A DNA stretch of 64,000 nt from Pseudoalteromonas sp. BSi20652. GTDB lineage: Bacteria > Pseudomonadota > Gammaproteobacteria > Enterobacterales > Alteromonadaceae. Where the stretch lies: contig NZ_BADT01000041.1 in NCBI RefSeq assembly GCF_000239855.1, positions 1-64,000 on the forward strand. The letters run 5' to 3'. The notes under the pieces were generated by a model. The model was not told the DNA's origin, made no database searches, and was given only the letters and a program-made list of their open reading frames with translations. Positions 34,448 through 43,471 of the stretch are shown piece by piece (position 1 is the first letter of the stretch; every line of letters begins with the position of its first letter). Position numbers and translations under genes: made by a program.

Positions 34448-35296
34448 ATGAAATTATCGTCATCAGTTAGTATTGAGCAGACCGAAACCGGTCTTGAATT
34501 TATTAATGTAACGAGTAAGTTGTGTGAGGCAAAAATATTTTTGCAAGGTGGGCAAATTACCGAGTTTATCCCTAAAAATAACAAGCCACTTATATGGGTA
34601 TCACAAGACGAAACCTATCAAGAAGGGGCAAGTATTCGAGGTGGTATTCCTATTTGTTGGCCGTGGTTTGGTACACACGCTAATGATGGCTGGCCTGCCC
34701 ATGGTTTTGCGCGCACAAGCGTGTGGCAAGCCGATGAAGTACACGAATCTGATGAGCAAATTACAGTTAGTTTAAAGCTACCCATGAAGCTTGTTAATAC
34801 AACGTACTGGCCACATCAGTCAGCATTAAAAGTTGAGTTTGTATTAAGCGATAAATTACAAGTTCGCTTAACAACTACCAATTTAGGAAATACACCATTT
34901 AGCTTTACTCAAGCACTGCATACTTATTTTCCTACATCAGACATTACAAATACCCACGTTGATGGTTTGCAAGGCGCGAAATATATTGAGTTTAGTGAGG
35001 GGCCATTTGTACAAAATGACATTGTAAGCTTTGAGCGCGAAACCGACATGGTTTATACACAAGCAAATACAATGCAAACTATTAATACGCCAGAAGGTGT
35101 TATTAATGTAAGCCGCGAAAATTCAAGTTCGTGTGTACTGTGGAACCCATGGATAGAAAAATCAAAACGCTTATCTAACTTTGCTGACGATGAGTATAAA
35201 ACAATGCTCTGCCTAGAGGCCGCTAATGTATTGGAAGATAAAGTAACGCTTGAGCCAAAACAAAGCCACACCTTAATAACCAGCATTGGTTGGTAA
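34448..35296 (+). CDS. D-hexose-6-phosphate mutarotase (YeaD type)
   Basis: A 282-residue cytoplasmic enzyme that interconverts alpha and beta anomers of hexose 6-phosphates. The start at ATG 34448 is chosen because an AAGG ribosome site precedes it; a longer frame from 34367 lacks support. Family landmarks: RGGIPICWPWFG, HGFAR (catalytic His), TQALHTYF (second His) and LEAANV, with VLWNPWIEKSKRLSNFADDEY. Length fits (about 280-300). It is not obviously in an operon; the PH-domain genes follow 29 bases later on the same strand and may share the transcript. Confidence 0.9.
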   Translation: MKLSSSVSIEQTETGLEFINVTSKLCEAKIFLQGGQITEFIPKNNKPLIWVSQDETYQEGASIRGGIPICWPWFGTHANDGWPAHGFARTSVWQADEVHESDEQITVSLKLPMKLVNTTYWPHQSALKVEFVLSDKLQVRLTTTNLGNTPFSFTQALHTYFPTSDITNTHVDGLQGAKYIEFSEGPFVQNDIVSFERETDMVYTQANTMQTINTPEGVINVSRENSSSCVLWNPWIEKSKRLSNFADDEYKTMLCLEAANVLEDKVTLEPKQSHTLITSIGW

Positions 35297-35325
35297 GTAA
35301 TTAAAAGCAGTAATAGGGATAAATA

Positions 35326-35859
35326 GTGTTTAACAATCAACAAATAATGGATTTACCAAAGCATAGTGATATTAGCTTTAAGCCATTGGCTAATAAGGCC
35401 TTATTGCATACACAGCTTAGCTCGCTTCTGTTTTATATTCCGCTAATTGGAGCGCTGATTGCTGTTTGTTATTTTAATGAAACCTTTGCTAATAATGCAC
35501 AAACGTATTTGCTAATTGGTATGCCTATTTTAGTGGCCGTATCTATGGCGTACAACATGATAAGTGTGAGGTTGCGAGGTTTTGCAGTGCGAAATCATGA
35601 CATTGCTTTTAAAAAAGGTGTTATTTGGCAACAAGTGACGGTATTGCCTTTAGCGCGTGTACAGCATATGGAAATACACCAAGGGCCAATAGAGCGAAAA
35701 CTTAGCCTTGCGAGCATTAAATTATTTAGCGCTGGCGGTGTAAGTGCCGATTTACAAATTAGTGGTCTAACCCATGATGATTGTAAAAATATGCGCCAAT
35801 TTGTACAAAACTACCGCCAAGACGACGCAACTACTCAGGCAGCTTTAGTCGATGAGTAA
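35326..35859 (+). CDS. PH-domain (YdbS-like) membrane protein
   Basis: A 177-residue inner-membrane protein starting with GTG (AGGGAT lies 8-12 bases before it). Two hydrophobic segments at about residues 35-52 and 62-80 precede a bacterial PH-2 domain (about 90-150: RLRGFAVRNHDIAFKKG, LPLARVQHMEIHQGPIERKLSLASIKLFSAGG). This is the YdbS half of a YdbS/YdbT-like pair; the partner gene starts 8 bases before this stop. In other bacteria such pairs act in the envelope and toxin or stress resistance, but the exact role is unclear. Confidence 0.85.
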   Translation: MFNNQQIMDLPKHSDISFKPLANKALLHTQLSSLLFYIPLIGALIAVCYFNETFANNAQTYLLIGMPILVAVSMAYNMISVRLRGFAVRNHDIAFKKGVIWQQVTVLPLARVQHMEIHQGPIERKLSLASIKLFSAGGVSADLQISGLTHDDCKNMRQFVQNYRQDDATTQAALVDE

Positions 35860-37399
35860 TACAACTATAGAAGATCAAGTCAGTCCTATTTACTGGCAAA
35901 AAGTATCGCCCTGGGCACTTTTATACTTTGTTGTGCACTTTAGTGTGCGCTTTGTAAAAGATGGCCTTTTAAACTTACTGCCTATGCTTGTCGTGTTTGT
36001 TACTCAAGTAGAAAATAAGTTGTTTTGGGCGCAGGTTGCAGGTGGGATTGCGCTAATTTCGTTGCTTATTTACTCATTTTTATATTATTTAAATTTTAAG
36101 TTTTGTATTAGTAGCGACAACGAAATTTTGCTTAACAAAGGTGTATTTAAAAAAGAGCGACTTACGCTTAAATTTGGTCGTGTGCAAAACGTTAATATTG
36201 CCGAGCCGTTTTATTTTACCCCCGTAAACTTAGTTAATTGTATTTTTGATGCAGCTGGCAGTGTGTCGCAAGAAGTTGTTTTACCCGGCGTCACTAAAGA
36301 TTATGCACAGCAAATGCGTAAACAAATATTTGATTTTAAAGCGCAGCAACAGCAAGAAATACAAAATACTGAACAAAGCGAAACAGACACTATCGAAAAC
36401 AGTCTAAGCATTAGCAATAAAGAAATAGCTAAATTTGGTTTAATGTCGAATATGGCCATTTTAGCAATCGCTGCTTTTGCCCCTTTTATAAACCTAATTG
36501 TTGATTTTTTAGAGAAGCAAATTATTGCGAAAGTAGAAGGCTTTTATCAACAAGAGCTTGGTATGCTGGCCAGCGCAGCTACCTTTGCGATGATCACCTT
36601 AATTGTTTTGCTAGTTTTGGTAGCTGTGATGCTATCGGTGACTATGTCGCTTATTCGTTTTTATAACTTTGAGCTTTATTTTAAAGGTCAAAAGTTTAAA
36701 CGTATTGCTGGCTTGTTAGAGCGCCATCAGCTTTCAATGAGCATGGATAAAGTGCAATCTATTGTTATAAAGCAAAACCTAATGGGGCGATTACTAAAGC
36801 GATTTACCGTTGAGTGCTTGCAAGCAAGTAGCGGGGGAATAGCAGCAGGTGTTGCGGCTAAAAAAAATAAACAAACGTTAGTATTACCTGTATTAAATAG
36901 CGAACAAGTTGATAGTGTATGCCAATGGATTTACCCGTGGTTTAATAGTAAAAAACTCGCTTTTAAGCGCGCAGAGCGAGCGCTTTTGTATAAAAATTTA
37001 GGCTTTTATTCATTGTTACCGAGTGTATTAGTGTTTGGCTTTTGTTTTATTGCTGATATTAATACTTTGATAAGCCTTGGTGTTTTGGTGGTGTTTTCTG
37101 GCTTGGTAACTTTGTCGTATCAGCGTTATGGTTATTACATGCATGAGGATAATGGCCGATTTTACATGGTTGTACGCAAAGGTATGATTGGCGTTCATTA
37201 CCGTGTTTTTGAGCTTTATAAAGCGCAAAGTGCACGTAGTATAAGTACGTACTTAATGAGAAAATCAGGCTTAAAGAGCCTGTATATACAACTTGCTTCA
37301 GGCTTTGCATTTATGCCCTACATAAAGCAGCAAGATGCTGACTTTATTATAGATTTTACAATTAAGCAGATTGAGTCAGATACTCGCAGCTGGATGTAA
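35852..37399 (+). CDS. large PH-domain (YdbT-like) membrane protein
   Basis: A 515-residue protein with several membrane helices and two or three bPH2 domains: about residues 95-150 (LNKGVFKKERLTLKFGRVQNVNIAEPFYF), 285-340 (RIAGLLERHQLSMSMDKVQSIVI) and 430-500 (VVRKGMIGVHYRVFELYKAQSARSI). Each has the strand-turn pattern in which Arg and Gln follow the 'L..RVQ' element. It overlaps the YdbS-like gene by 8 bases, so the two are made together. A stable complex in the inner membrane is the likely state; substrate or partner unknown. Confidence 0.85.
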   Translation: MSNTTIEDQVSPIYWQKVSPWALLYFVVHFSVRFVKDGLLNLLPMLVVFVTQVENKLFWAQVAGGIALISLLIYSFLYYLNFKFCISSDNEILLNKGVFKKERLTLKFGRVQNVNIAEPFYFTPVNLVNCIFDAAGSVSQEVVLPGVTKDYAQQMRKQIFDFKAQQQQEIQNTEQSETDTIENSLSISNKEIAKFGLMSNMAILAIAAFAPFINLIVDFLEKQIIAKVEGFYQQELGMLASAATFAMITLIVLLVLVAVMLSVTMSLIRFYNFELYFKGQKFKRIAGLLERHQLSMSMDKVQSIVIKQNLMGRLLKRFTVECLQASSGGIAAGVAAKKNKQTLVLPVLNSEQVDSVCQWIYPWFNSKKLAFKRAERALLYKNLGFYSLLPSVLVFGFCFIADINTLISLGVLVVFSGLVTLSYQRYGYYMHEDNGRFYMVVRKGMIGVHYRVFELYKAQSARSISTYLMRKSGLKSLYIQLASGFAFMPYIKQQDADFIIDFTIKQIESDTRSWM

Positions 37400-37407
37400 A
37401 TTCCCCT

Positions 37408-37447
37408 AATAAAACATGTGTAAATACACATTTGCACATGCTTTATT
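37408..37447 (+). terminator. terminator-like hairpin after the PH-domain pair
   Basis: AATAAAACATGTG and CACATGCTTTATT pair with one mismatch; a partial T run follows. Confidence 0.5.
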
Positions 37448-37521
37448 ACACTTTCTTACTGCCCATGAAGGACATTTAATAATACCTTAGGTGGTATTAA
37501 GGAATTCTTTTAGGGGCGCTC

Positions 37522-40338
37522 ATGAAAAAAACACTTATCGCATCGGCTTTATTACTAGCAGCACCGAGCTTTGCAGCCGATTGGCAAACTATTCATACCG
37601 AACATTTTAATATTCACTATAGTATTGAGCATATAGATTTTGCTAAATCTACTGCAACAGAGCTTGAAATAGTACGCACCAAAGTGCTTGAGCAGCAAAA
37701 CCGAGCACTTGATAAAACAGTTGATGTAGTGGTGTTTGACCCCTTAAATGCAGCAAATGGCTTTGCGCTACCTACCTCAAGTAACCCTGTAATGGCACTT
37801 TTTACTACGCCACCACAATCCGACACCGTTATATCAAACAGCGCTGGCTGGCAGCAGTTACTTGTGTTGCATGAATATATTCACTTAGTGCACTTAGCAC
37901 AGCCTACACGCAATCACTGGCAGCAAAAAGTACGCGGTATATGGGATTTATACGACTTAACTTACAGTGATACGCCGCGCTGGGTAGCCGAAGGTTATGC
38001 CACATTGATTGAGTCTAAAATGACGGGTCGTGGACGTTTGTTTGATAACTACTCAGAGTCAATACTGCGAGAATTTGCTCAGCAAGGTGCTTTGCCAACC
38101 TATAGGCAATTAAATGGCGAGCAGGGCTTTATGGGCGGCTCAATGGCGTATTTAATGGGGAGCCGCTTTTTAAATTGGTTAGAGAAAAACTATTCAGAGC
38201 AAACACTCGATAGTGTTTGGACGCGAATGCAAGGCGTAAAAACGCGGAATTTTGATGAGGCATTTAGCGGTGTGTTTGGGCAAAGTGCAGCCAAGCTATA
38301 TCGCCGATTTATAGCTGAATATACCTATAAAGCAATGCAAATAGAGCAAAGGGAGCTGTTACTTAATAGTGAACTTTGGCTTGAGCTTAACTTATATGCA
38401 AGTAATCCAGTACTTTCAAAAGATGGTAGTAAAATTGCGATTGTTGAGCGAGATAAAGAGAGTAATACCAAGCTTATAATTTATAGCACGGATGACAACA
38501 TTAAAGCGCAAGAAGAGTTTACTAAAGCGCAAAAAGAGCTACTCGAAAACGATGCACAAGATATTCCCGATACAGCGCCCAGTGTGTTTAAGCGCGAACA
38601 AAAACAAGTGCTTAATCAAATTAATCGAGCCGGTATTGCAAACCCGCAATGGGTAAATAGCACAACGTTGTATTTCAATGCGTACAGCAATGAAGAGTCG
38701 GGTATTTATAACAAAGTGTCTGACATATTTAGCTATAACACTGACACTGGAAATATTACACAACTTACCGAACTTGCTGGTATACGCCGATTTAGCGTAA
38801 CCAGTAACGGCGAAACCTTGTATGGCGAGCAAATAAGAGATGGCTACTCTGAATTAGTAAAGGTTGATCTTAATACGCAAACCATCACACCATTATTTAC
38901 AAAAAGCCTTGAGACAACTTACGATTACCCAATACTCAGCCCTGACGAGGCTAAATTAGCTTATTTATCAACGTCATTAAATGAAAACTGGCAATTGTAT
39001 ATACAAGATGTAAATGGCGAACAACAGCTATCAGTACCTATGCCAAACGGGTATCAATATTTAAGTCAGCCAAGCTTTAGCCATAATGGCGAGTCACTTT
39101 ACTTTGTTGCAGGTTTAAATAGCGCCACCGATATTTATAACTACAACATAGAGAGTAAAACACTCACCAAGTTAACCCAAGGGCAAGAGGCCGTTGCCCA
39201 CCCAATTGCAATGGCCGATGGCTCGTTACTCTATTTTTCGATAACTGCAGATGGGCCAAATGTAAAAACACTGCCAAAAGCTATAAAAAGCACTGTAGTT
39301 ACTGAGTTTGCAGCTAACAAAAAAGCACCGCTGCTAATAGTAAACGAACATACGCTTCCAAAAGCTAAAATATATACGCACCAAACAACGCAGCAAACAA
39401 ATTACAACGTGCTCGACCAGCACGCTACTTTCGCGATTGGCTCTCAGTATTATTCGGCTTCTACCAGTTTGTTAGATTTAAGCATTAAAAGTAGCGACTT
39501 ATTAAAGCAGCTCGACTTACAAGCGGGTTATAGCACTGATTTACACGATGGAGCACTGCACGGTGGTTATGTGCAGGCAAAATATAATGCGCTTGATGTA
39601 AAACTGAAACTAGCATTGTTTGACTATAATTTAAATACATCGCGCCAGTATCAGCAAAGCCTAAATGCAGACATGGATGCCCGTGGTGGTTTTGCTGCAA
39701 TAAGTTACCCTGTTAAATTAGGGCAGCTAAGTTTAACGCCAGAGCTTGCCTACAATTACACTGATTATAAGCAAAGCCATAAAAATTGGACGCGTTTAGG
39801 CGTTGCTCAAAATTGGCAATATGATCGTCAAGACTTTGTGATAGGCCAGAGCCTTTATGCGAGTTGGTACGATGGCAGTAGTAAAAGCAATAGTTGGCAA
39901 GGTTACGATTTAGCCGCCAAAGTTTTTGGTAAAGCGTTTGGTATTCCTCTTTATGCAAACTTTTCTCAAAAGCAGCGTGATGATAGCAGCCTTGCATTAG
40001 GTGGCTTTAGCTCAAATCTTATTAATCAGCAGCAAAATAGTGAATATGTACTTTCATCGGAGCTGCCTTTTTACAGCGCAACTGCAAAGCGCTATCAAGG
40101 CTACGGTGGCGGCTTTAGCTTTAAAGAAGGCATGCCGTGGCTTTATTATAAGCAACATCAACTCGACGGCACCGTATATGCACAAAGTTACGGTTTAAAA
40201 TACCAAGGTGATTTTAGTTTTGGAATGGGGCCTGCAGGCGTAAATGATTTAACATTTAATATGGGTGTGTCGCGGGTTGAGGGCAGCAGCTTTGATGATG
40301 AAATGCGAGCGTGGCTGAGCTTTTATTATTCACTTTAA
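37522..40338 (+). CDS. surface gluzincin-type metalloprotease with beta-propeller and outer-membrane barrel (candidate)
   Basis: A 938-residue exported protein with a signal peptide (residues 1-18). HEYIH at 117-121 and Glu157 in WVAEGYA, 36 residues later, fit a zinc gluzincin (HExxH...E). Residues about 280-620 contain repeated 'SP/SHNG..L.Y...' elements (DEAKLAYLSTSLNENWQLYIQD, NGESLYFVAGLNSATDIYN) typical of TolB-type beta-propellers. The last 250 or so residues are alternating strands with an aromatic end (AWLSFYYSL), as in an outer-membrane barrel. A cell-surface peptidase with its own membrane anchor is inferred; the substrate is unknown. Confidence 0.75.
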   Translation: MKKTLIASALLLAAPSFAADWQTIHTEHFNIHYSIEHIDFAKSTATELEIVRTKVLEQQNRALDKTVDVVVFDPLNAANGFALPTSSNPVMALFTTPPQSDTVISNSAGWQQLLVLHEYIHLVHLAQPTRNHWQQKVRGIWDLYDLTYSDTPRWVAEGYATLIESKMTGRGRLFDNYSESILREFAQQGALPTYRQLNGEQGFMGGSMAYLMGSRFLNWLEKNYSEQTLDSVWTRMQGVKTRNFDEAFSGVFGQSAAKLYRRFIAEYTYKAMQIEQRELLLNSELWLELNLYASNPVLSKDGSKIAIVERDKESNTKLIIYSTDDNIKAQEEFTKAQKELLENDAQDIPDTAPSVFKREQKQVLNQINRAGIANPQWVNSTTLYFNAYSNEESGIYNKVSDIFSYNTDTGNITQLTELAGIRRFSVTSNGETLYGEQIRDGYSELVKVDLNTQTITPLFTKSLETTYDYPILSPDEAKLAYLSTSLNENWQLYIQDVNGEQQLSVPMPNGYQYLSQPSFSHNGESLYFVAGLNSATDIYNYNIESKTLTKLTQGQEAVAHPIAMADGSLLYFSITADGPNVKTLPKAIKSTVVTEFAANKKAPLLIVNEHTLPKAKIYTHQTTQQTNYNVLDQHATFAIGSQYYSASTSLLDLSIKSSDLLKQLDLQAGYSTDLHDGALHGGYVQAKYNALDVKLKLALFDYNLNTSRQYQQSLNADMDARGGFAAISYPVKLGQLSLTPELAYNYTDYKQSHKNWTRLGVAQNWQYDRQDFVIGQSLYASWYDGSSKSNSWQGYDLAAKVFGKAFGIPLYANFSQKQRDDSSLALGGFSSNLINQQQNSEYVLSSELPFYSATAKRYQGYGGGFSFKEGMPWLYYKQHQLDGTVYAQSYGLKYQGDFSFGMGPAGVNDLTFNMGVSRVEGSSFDDEMRAWLSFYYSL

Positions 40339-40396
40339 ATTACAGTTAATTAAGTGTTATATTCTGATTTAGTTTAATAAAATAAGTATTTTAACA

Positions 40397-41116
40397 ATGT
40401 CATTTAAACACCTAAAAGTCCCGTTGGATGTTGTACTCCCAAGCGTCCCGTCCGACGCACCAGGCTTAAGATATGAAAAGCCATCCATTGGTAATAACTA
40501 TTGGGTTGTTGATGACTTTTTTGATAATGAAGAGGCGATGAGTATTCGCTCTTCATGTTTAAAAAGCGAAGTTTGGAAATACGGCAAACCTTATACTAAA
40601 GAACTCTGGCCTGGAATGCGTACGCCCGATGTATTAAATGATTCACAACTTAATAAAGTAGAAGAATATGTTAAGTCTGTTATAAAAAAAGATAAATTAT
40701 GGGTTGCTAAGTCAGACAAAGTTGTAGTGGATACGAATACTGCAATATTAGTGGGTGCAGATGAAGGGGCTTCTCGGCCTCATGTAGATAATCGTTATTT
40801 ATGCCGATATGCCGCTGTTTTATATTTAAGTCCAAAACCTAAAGCCTCTGCTGGTACCTCTTTTTATCGGTTAAAATATGCAAATGAAGCCGCAGGTGGA
40901 AATATTGTAGATCCTCCTTTTGCTAATCTTGTTGATGCGTTAAACGTTACTAGCCTGCCTTATAGTGCATGGTATAAAGATATAGATATTGATAATCGCT
41001 TTAATCGTTTAATTATATTTAAAGGTAGTATTGTTCACAGTGCATCTGAGTATTTTGGAGACGATTTAAATACTAAAAGGCTGGCAGTAACATTTTTTTG
41101 GATGTGCGAGGATTAA
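40397..41116 (+). CDS. DUF6445 family protein, 2-oxoglutarate/Fe(II)-oxygenase-like
   Basis: A 239-residue cytoplasmic protein of the DUF6445 group. Residues His129-x-Asp131 (RPHVDNR), His214 (IVHSAS) and Arg228 (KRLAVTFFW) give the spacing of a 2-oxoglutarate Fe(II) dioxygenase facial triad and its co-substrate Arg. Flanking strands (AAVLYLSP, RLIIFKG) support a jelly-roll fold. Members of this family are often found near flavin-dependent halogenases and TonB receptors in marine bacteria, but none lies next to it here. It stands 58 bases after the metalloprotease gene on the same strand. No reaction is known. Confidence 0.72.
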   Translation: MSFKHLKVPLDVVLPSVPSDAPGLRYEKPSIGNNYWVVDDFFDNEEAMSIRSSCLKSEVWKYGKPYTKELWPGMRTPDVLNDSQLNKVEEYVKSVIKKDKLWVAKSDKVVVDTNTAILVGADEGASRPHVDNRYLCRYAAVLYLSPKPKASAGTSFYRLKYANEAAGGNIVDPPFANLVDALNVTSLPYSAWYKDIDIDNRFNRLIIFKGSIVHSASEYFGDDLNTKRLAVTFFWMCED

Positions 41117-41141
41117 AAAATTCATGATTTCGTGTTTCTTA

Positions 41142-41292
41142 ATACCACTCTGCTTATAGATGGGGTCTATTTAACGTTAAGAAAATTAGGCAAGTAGTTT
41201 TTGTATCTAGTTGTTCTAAATGAAAGTTTTTTAACGACGTTATAGTGTAATTTAATTCGTTAAATAAATCAAAGGCTTATGCAGGTTGGTGT
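41142..41292 (-). mobile_element. MITE-like element, copy B (inverted)
   Basis: About 151 bp, in reverse orientation to copy A at 7995-8155. Ends ATACCACTCTGCTTAT on the left and TTATGCAGGTTGGTGT on the right, which are the two element ends. It lies in the gap between the DUF6445 gene and the PepSY gene, with no effect on either frame. It lacks the 10-base AGCTCTAGCG insert of copy A. Confidence 0.75.
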
Positions 41293-41344
41293 TGTATAGG
41301 CAATGTATAGATAACTATTTTTGAGGTTTACAAACACCCTCTTG

Positions 41345-42501
41345 TTAAATGTGTAATACTTTGCTTTTATTCGCTTTTTTCAGTTCGCTGCTTGCTTGAA
41401 CGATTTTTTTGTGATTGTTTTTACGTTTTCTGCGAGTAAACCACAAGTAAAAGCCAGTACCTGCTAGCCACACAGGGCTCAAGCCAATTACGCACCACAG
41501 TATTTTACTTATTAGCCCTGCAAAGTAGCCAAAATGAAGCTTTCTAAAGCTATCAATTACTTGCCAGCCAATGCCTACTTCGCGAATATCCCAGTTAGCT
41601 ATGTGCTCGCCTGTTAGCTTGTTATAGCTAACCGTATTGGCATATTCGCTAGCAAGTGGCTTGGCGGTATCGACTTCGCCAAATAAAGTAATGTTTTCGT
41701 CAGGCTCGAGTGGCATAACTAAAAACGTGCCGTTAAAAGTGGGTATTTGGTTTTTACTATCGTCTAGTATGTGTTGAAAAGAAATATCGCTACTGTGTAA
41801 GTTTTTGGTTAGTACAAAGTGCTCTTCCTCAGCGTGTTCAATAACTTCGTGATACCACACCGCCCAGTTAAAGTAGCCACCTGTAACAGCTAAAATAATA
41901 ATGATGGGAGATCCTATAACCCCCGTCATTTTATGAATGTCGCTAAGTACTATTTGTAGTGTTGCACGCCAGCGCACACTAAATAGACGCTGCCAAAATT
42001 TACGATAAATAATAAGCCCAGTAATACCCAATACCAATAAAAATAATGCAAAAAAGAAGCCTAGAACAGTGCCGGTTTGCCCTGGTAAGTTTTTAAAGTC
42101 GTTAAGTAAAAAGGTGTAATGCAGTTCTAAAAACCAATCTGTAAAATCATGGCTTGTTCCCACGGGAGCTGACAAAATATCAACAGCATATTGATTTAAA
42201 TGAAATTTATACCAAACTTGTGACTCGCGTTTGATTAAGTAAACCCGATCAGCTGCATCGTCATTAAAAATTTCCCAGCTACCGATGACATACTCTGGGT
42301 AAGTGTTCTGAGTGATGGAAATTAACTTATCCATATCTAAACGTTCAGGTTGAGTACTGACCACAAAATGACTTTTGGGTATAAGTAAGCCATCTATCTC
42401 GCTTTTAAATACGAGCACACTGCAGTAACACTTATTACAACTAATGGAATAATTGCAATGAGAGCAACCCGGCTATGAATTTTGAAAAGTGTTTTTCTCA
42501 T
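41345..42501 (-). pseudogene. PepSY-domain membrane protein broken by a one-base frameshift
   Basis: A start at 42501 reads MRKTLFKIHSRVALIAIIPL and the first TM, then after VISVTA meets a stop within a few codons. In the next frame, LVFKSEIDGLLIP continues for about 355 residues to 41345 with three more TM segments (FFALFLLVLGITGLIIY, IIIILAVTGGYFNWAVWYHE, LWCVIGLSPVWLAGTGFYLWF), a typical PepSY protein. One extra G at about 42426 (ACTG to ACTGG) joins them as VTGSVLVFKSEID, which is the normal family sequence. Either a sequencing loss or a real break. A Fur-like site at 42505-42553 suggests an iron-linked reductase role. Confidence 0.8.
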
Positions 42502-42504
42502 AGG

Positions 42505-42553
42505 CTATCATTATCTAAATTATTTATATGCAAATAATATCAATTGTTATTTG
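42505..42553 (-). promoter_or_regulatory. Fur-like sites upstream of PepSY gene
   Basis: GATAATGATAG (complement of 42505-42515) matches the Fur half-site, and CAAATAATATCAATTGTTATTTG at 42531-42553 is a near-palindrome with a partial 12/19 match to the 19-bp Fur consensus. Together they are suggestive but each is weak. Confidence 0.35.
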
Positions 42554-42735
42554 TATTTGATGGTGGGCGTGCAAGTATTCGGAAAACTAATAAACTGTGC
42601 ACATTACATAACAGGTTTTGTAAATATAAGTTTCCAGTTCCTTGAAAGGGTTTTTGCTGTTTAGTTGAGTTAAATTAACCACACTCTACAATGCCGCGCT
42701 CATAGTAAAAGCCTTTTAAAACAGATGTTTATTAA

Positions 42736-43401
42736 ATGTTTTTATTTCCGTGTTTAATTAACATTTATGTAACGAGCGAGGTTGCTTTGGCGCATTATTT
42801 GCCTATATTGTCTTCATTTATTTTGGTTTTTAGTTTTTTACCATTACTAAACAAAATTCGGAAAAATCGTAGTGTTTCAGGTTTGTCACTATTAATGATG
42901 ACATTTGGATTAGCACAAAGCCTTTATTTTATAACCTACAATATGTACTTTGAGCGCTATTATATTGCGTTACCATTTATTGTAACCGGTGCGTTAAGCG
43001 GGCTTATTTTATATTTTTTTGCACGTTTCAACGCAGCTAAACGAGAACGCCTACAGCTGGTTACTATGCTAGGTTTTTCGTTACTGCCTTTTTCACTGCT
43101 TTTAAATTCAAGCCTTGATACTGCAACGGTATTAAGCGCTTTAACGTATGTTGGTCTTGTGATGAGTTCGGTACGAGTTATGCCGCAAACTTATAAAACT
43201 CTGCGTACGGGTAATGTGAGTAATTTAAGTGCACGCTATTTTAGCTTGCAGTTTATTGCGGGTATTTGCGGATTATTTGTTGAGCTTTCAACCACTGCGC
43301 CTAGTACGGCACACTTACTTATGTTTGTTATGCTGTTACTAACTAATGCTGTGCAATTTGGTTGTATGCAGTACTATAAAATACGCCCTGTAATGGCTTA
43401 A
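42736..43401 (+). CDS. PQ-loop (SemiSWEET/MtN3-like) membrane protein
   Basis: A 221-residue inner-membrane protein with about seven helices arranged as two repeats. Each repeat has the PQ-loop form: LPLLNKIRKNRSVSGLSLL in the first, and MPQTYKTLRTGNVSNLSARYFSLQ in the second, which has the exact Pro-Gln pair. PQ-loop proteins move sugars or amino acids. The start is not certain because no clear ribosome site is seen before ATG 42736. The substrate cannot be told. It is not obviously tied to its neighbours. Confidence 0.75.
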   Translation: MFLFPCLINIYVTSEVALAHYLPILSSFILVFSFLPLLNKIRKNRSVSGLSLLMMTFGLAQSLYFITYNMYFERYYIALPFIVTGALSGLILYFFARFNAAKRERLQLVTMLGFSLLPFSLLLNSSLDTATVLSALTYVGLVMSSVRVMPQTYKTLRTGNVSNLSARYFSLQFIAGICGLFVELSTTAPSTAHLLMFVMLLLTNAVQFGCMQYYKIRPVMA

Positions 43402-43471
43402 AAACAAGCTACTTAAGTTCCTATTTAGCCTAATTTATGGCAAATTACTCTATCTAATAAAAGGATAAAGT

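Noticed and set aside
34330-34584. Leftward 84-residue open frame
   Set aside because: It lies mostly against the mutarotase start region and has no family features; it is an antisense shadow.
42505-42553. Treating the Fur-like palindrome as a proven Fur box
   Set aside because: Only 12 of 19 positions match the consensus and the neighbouring half-site is partial, so it is kept at low confidence.
42482-42664. Rightward 60-residue open frame
   Set aside because: It overlaps the true N-terminus of the PepSY gene and its Fur-like promoter region on the opposite strand.
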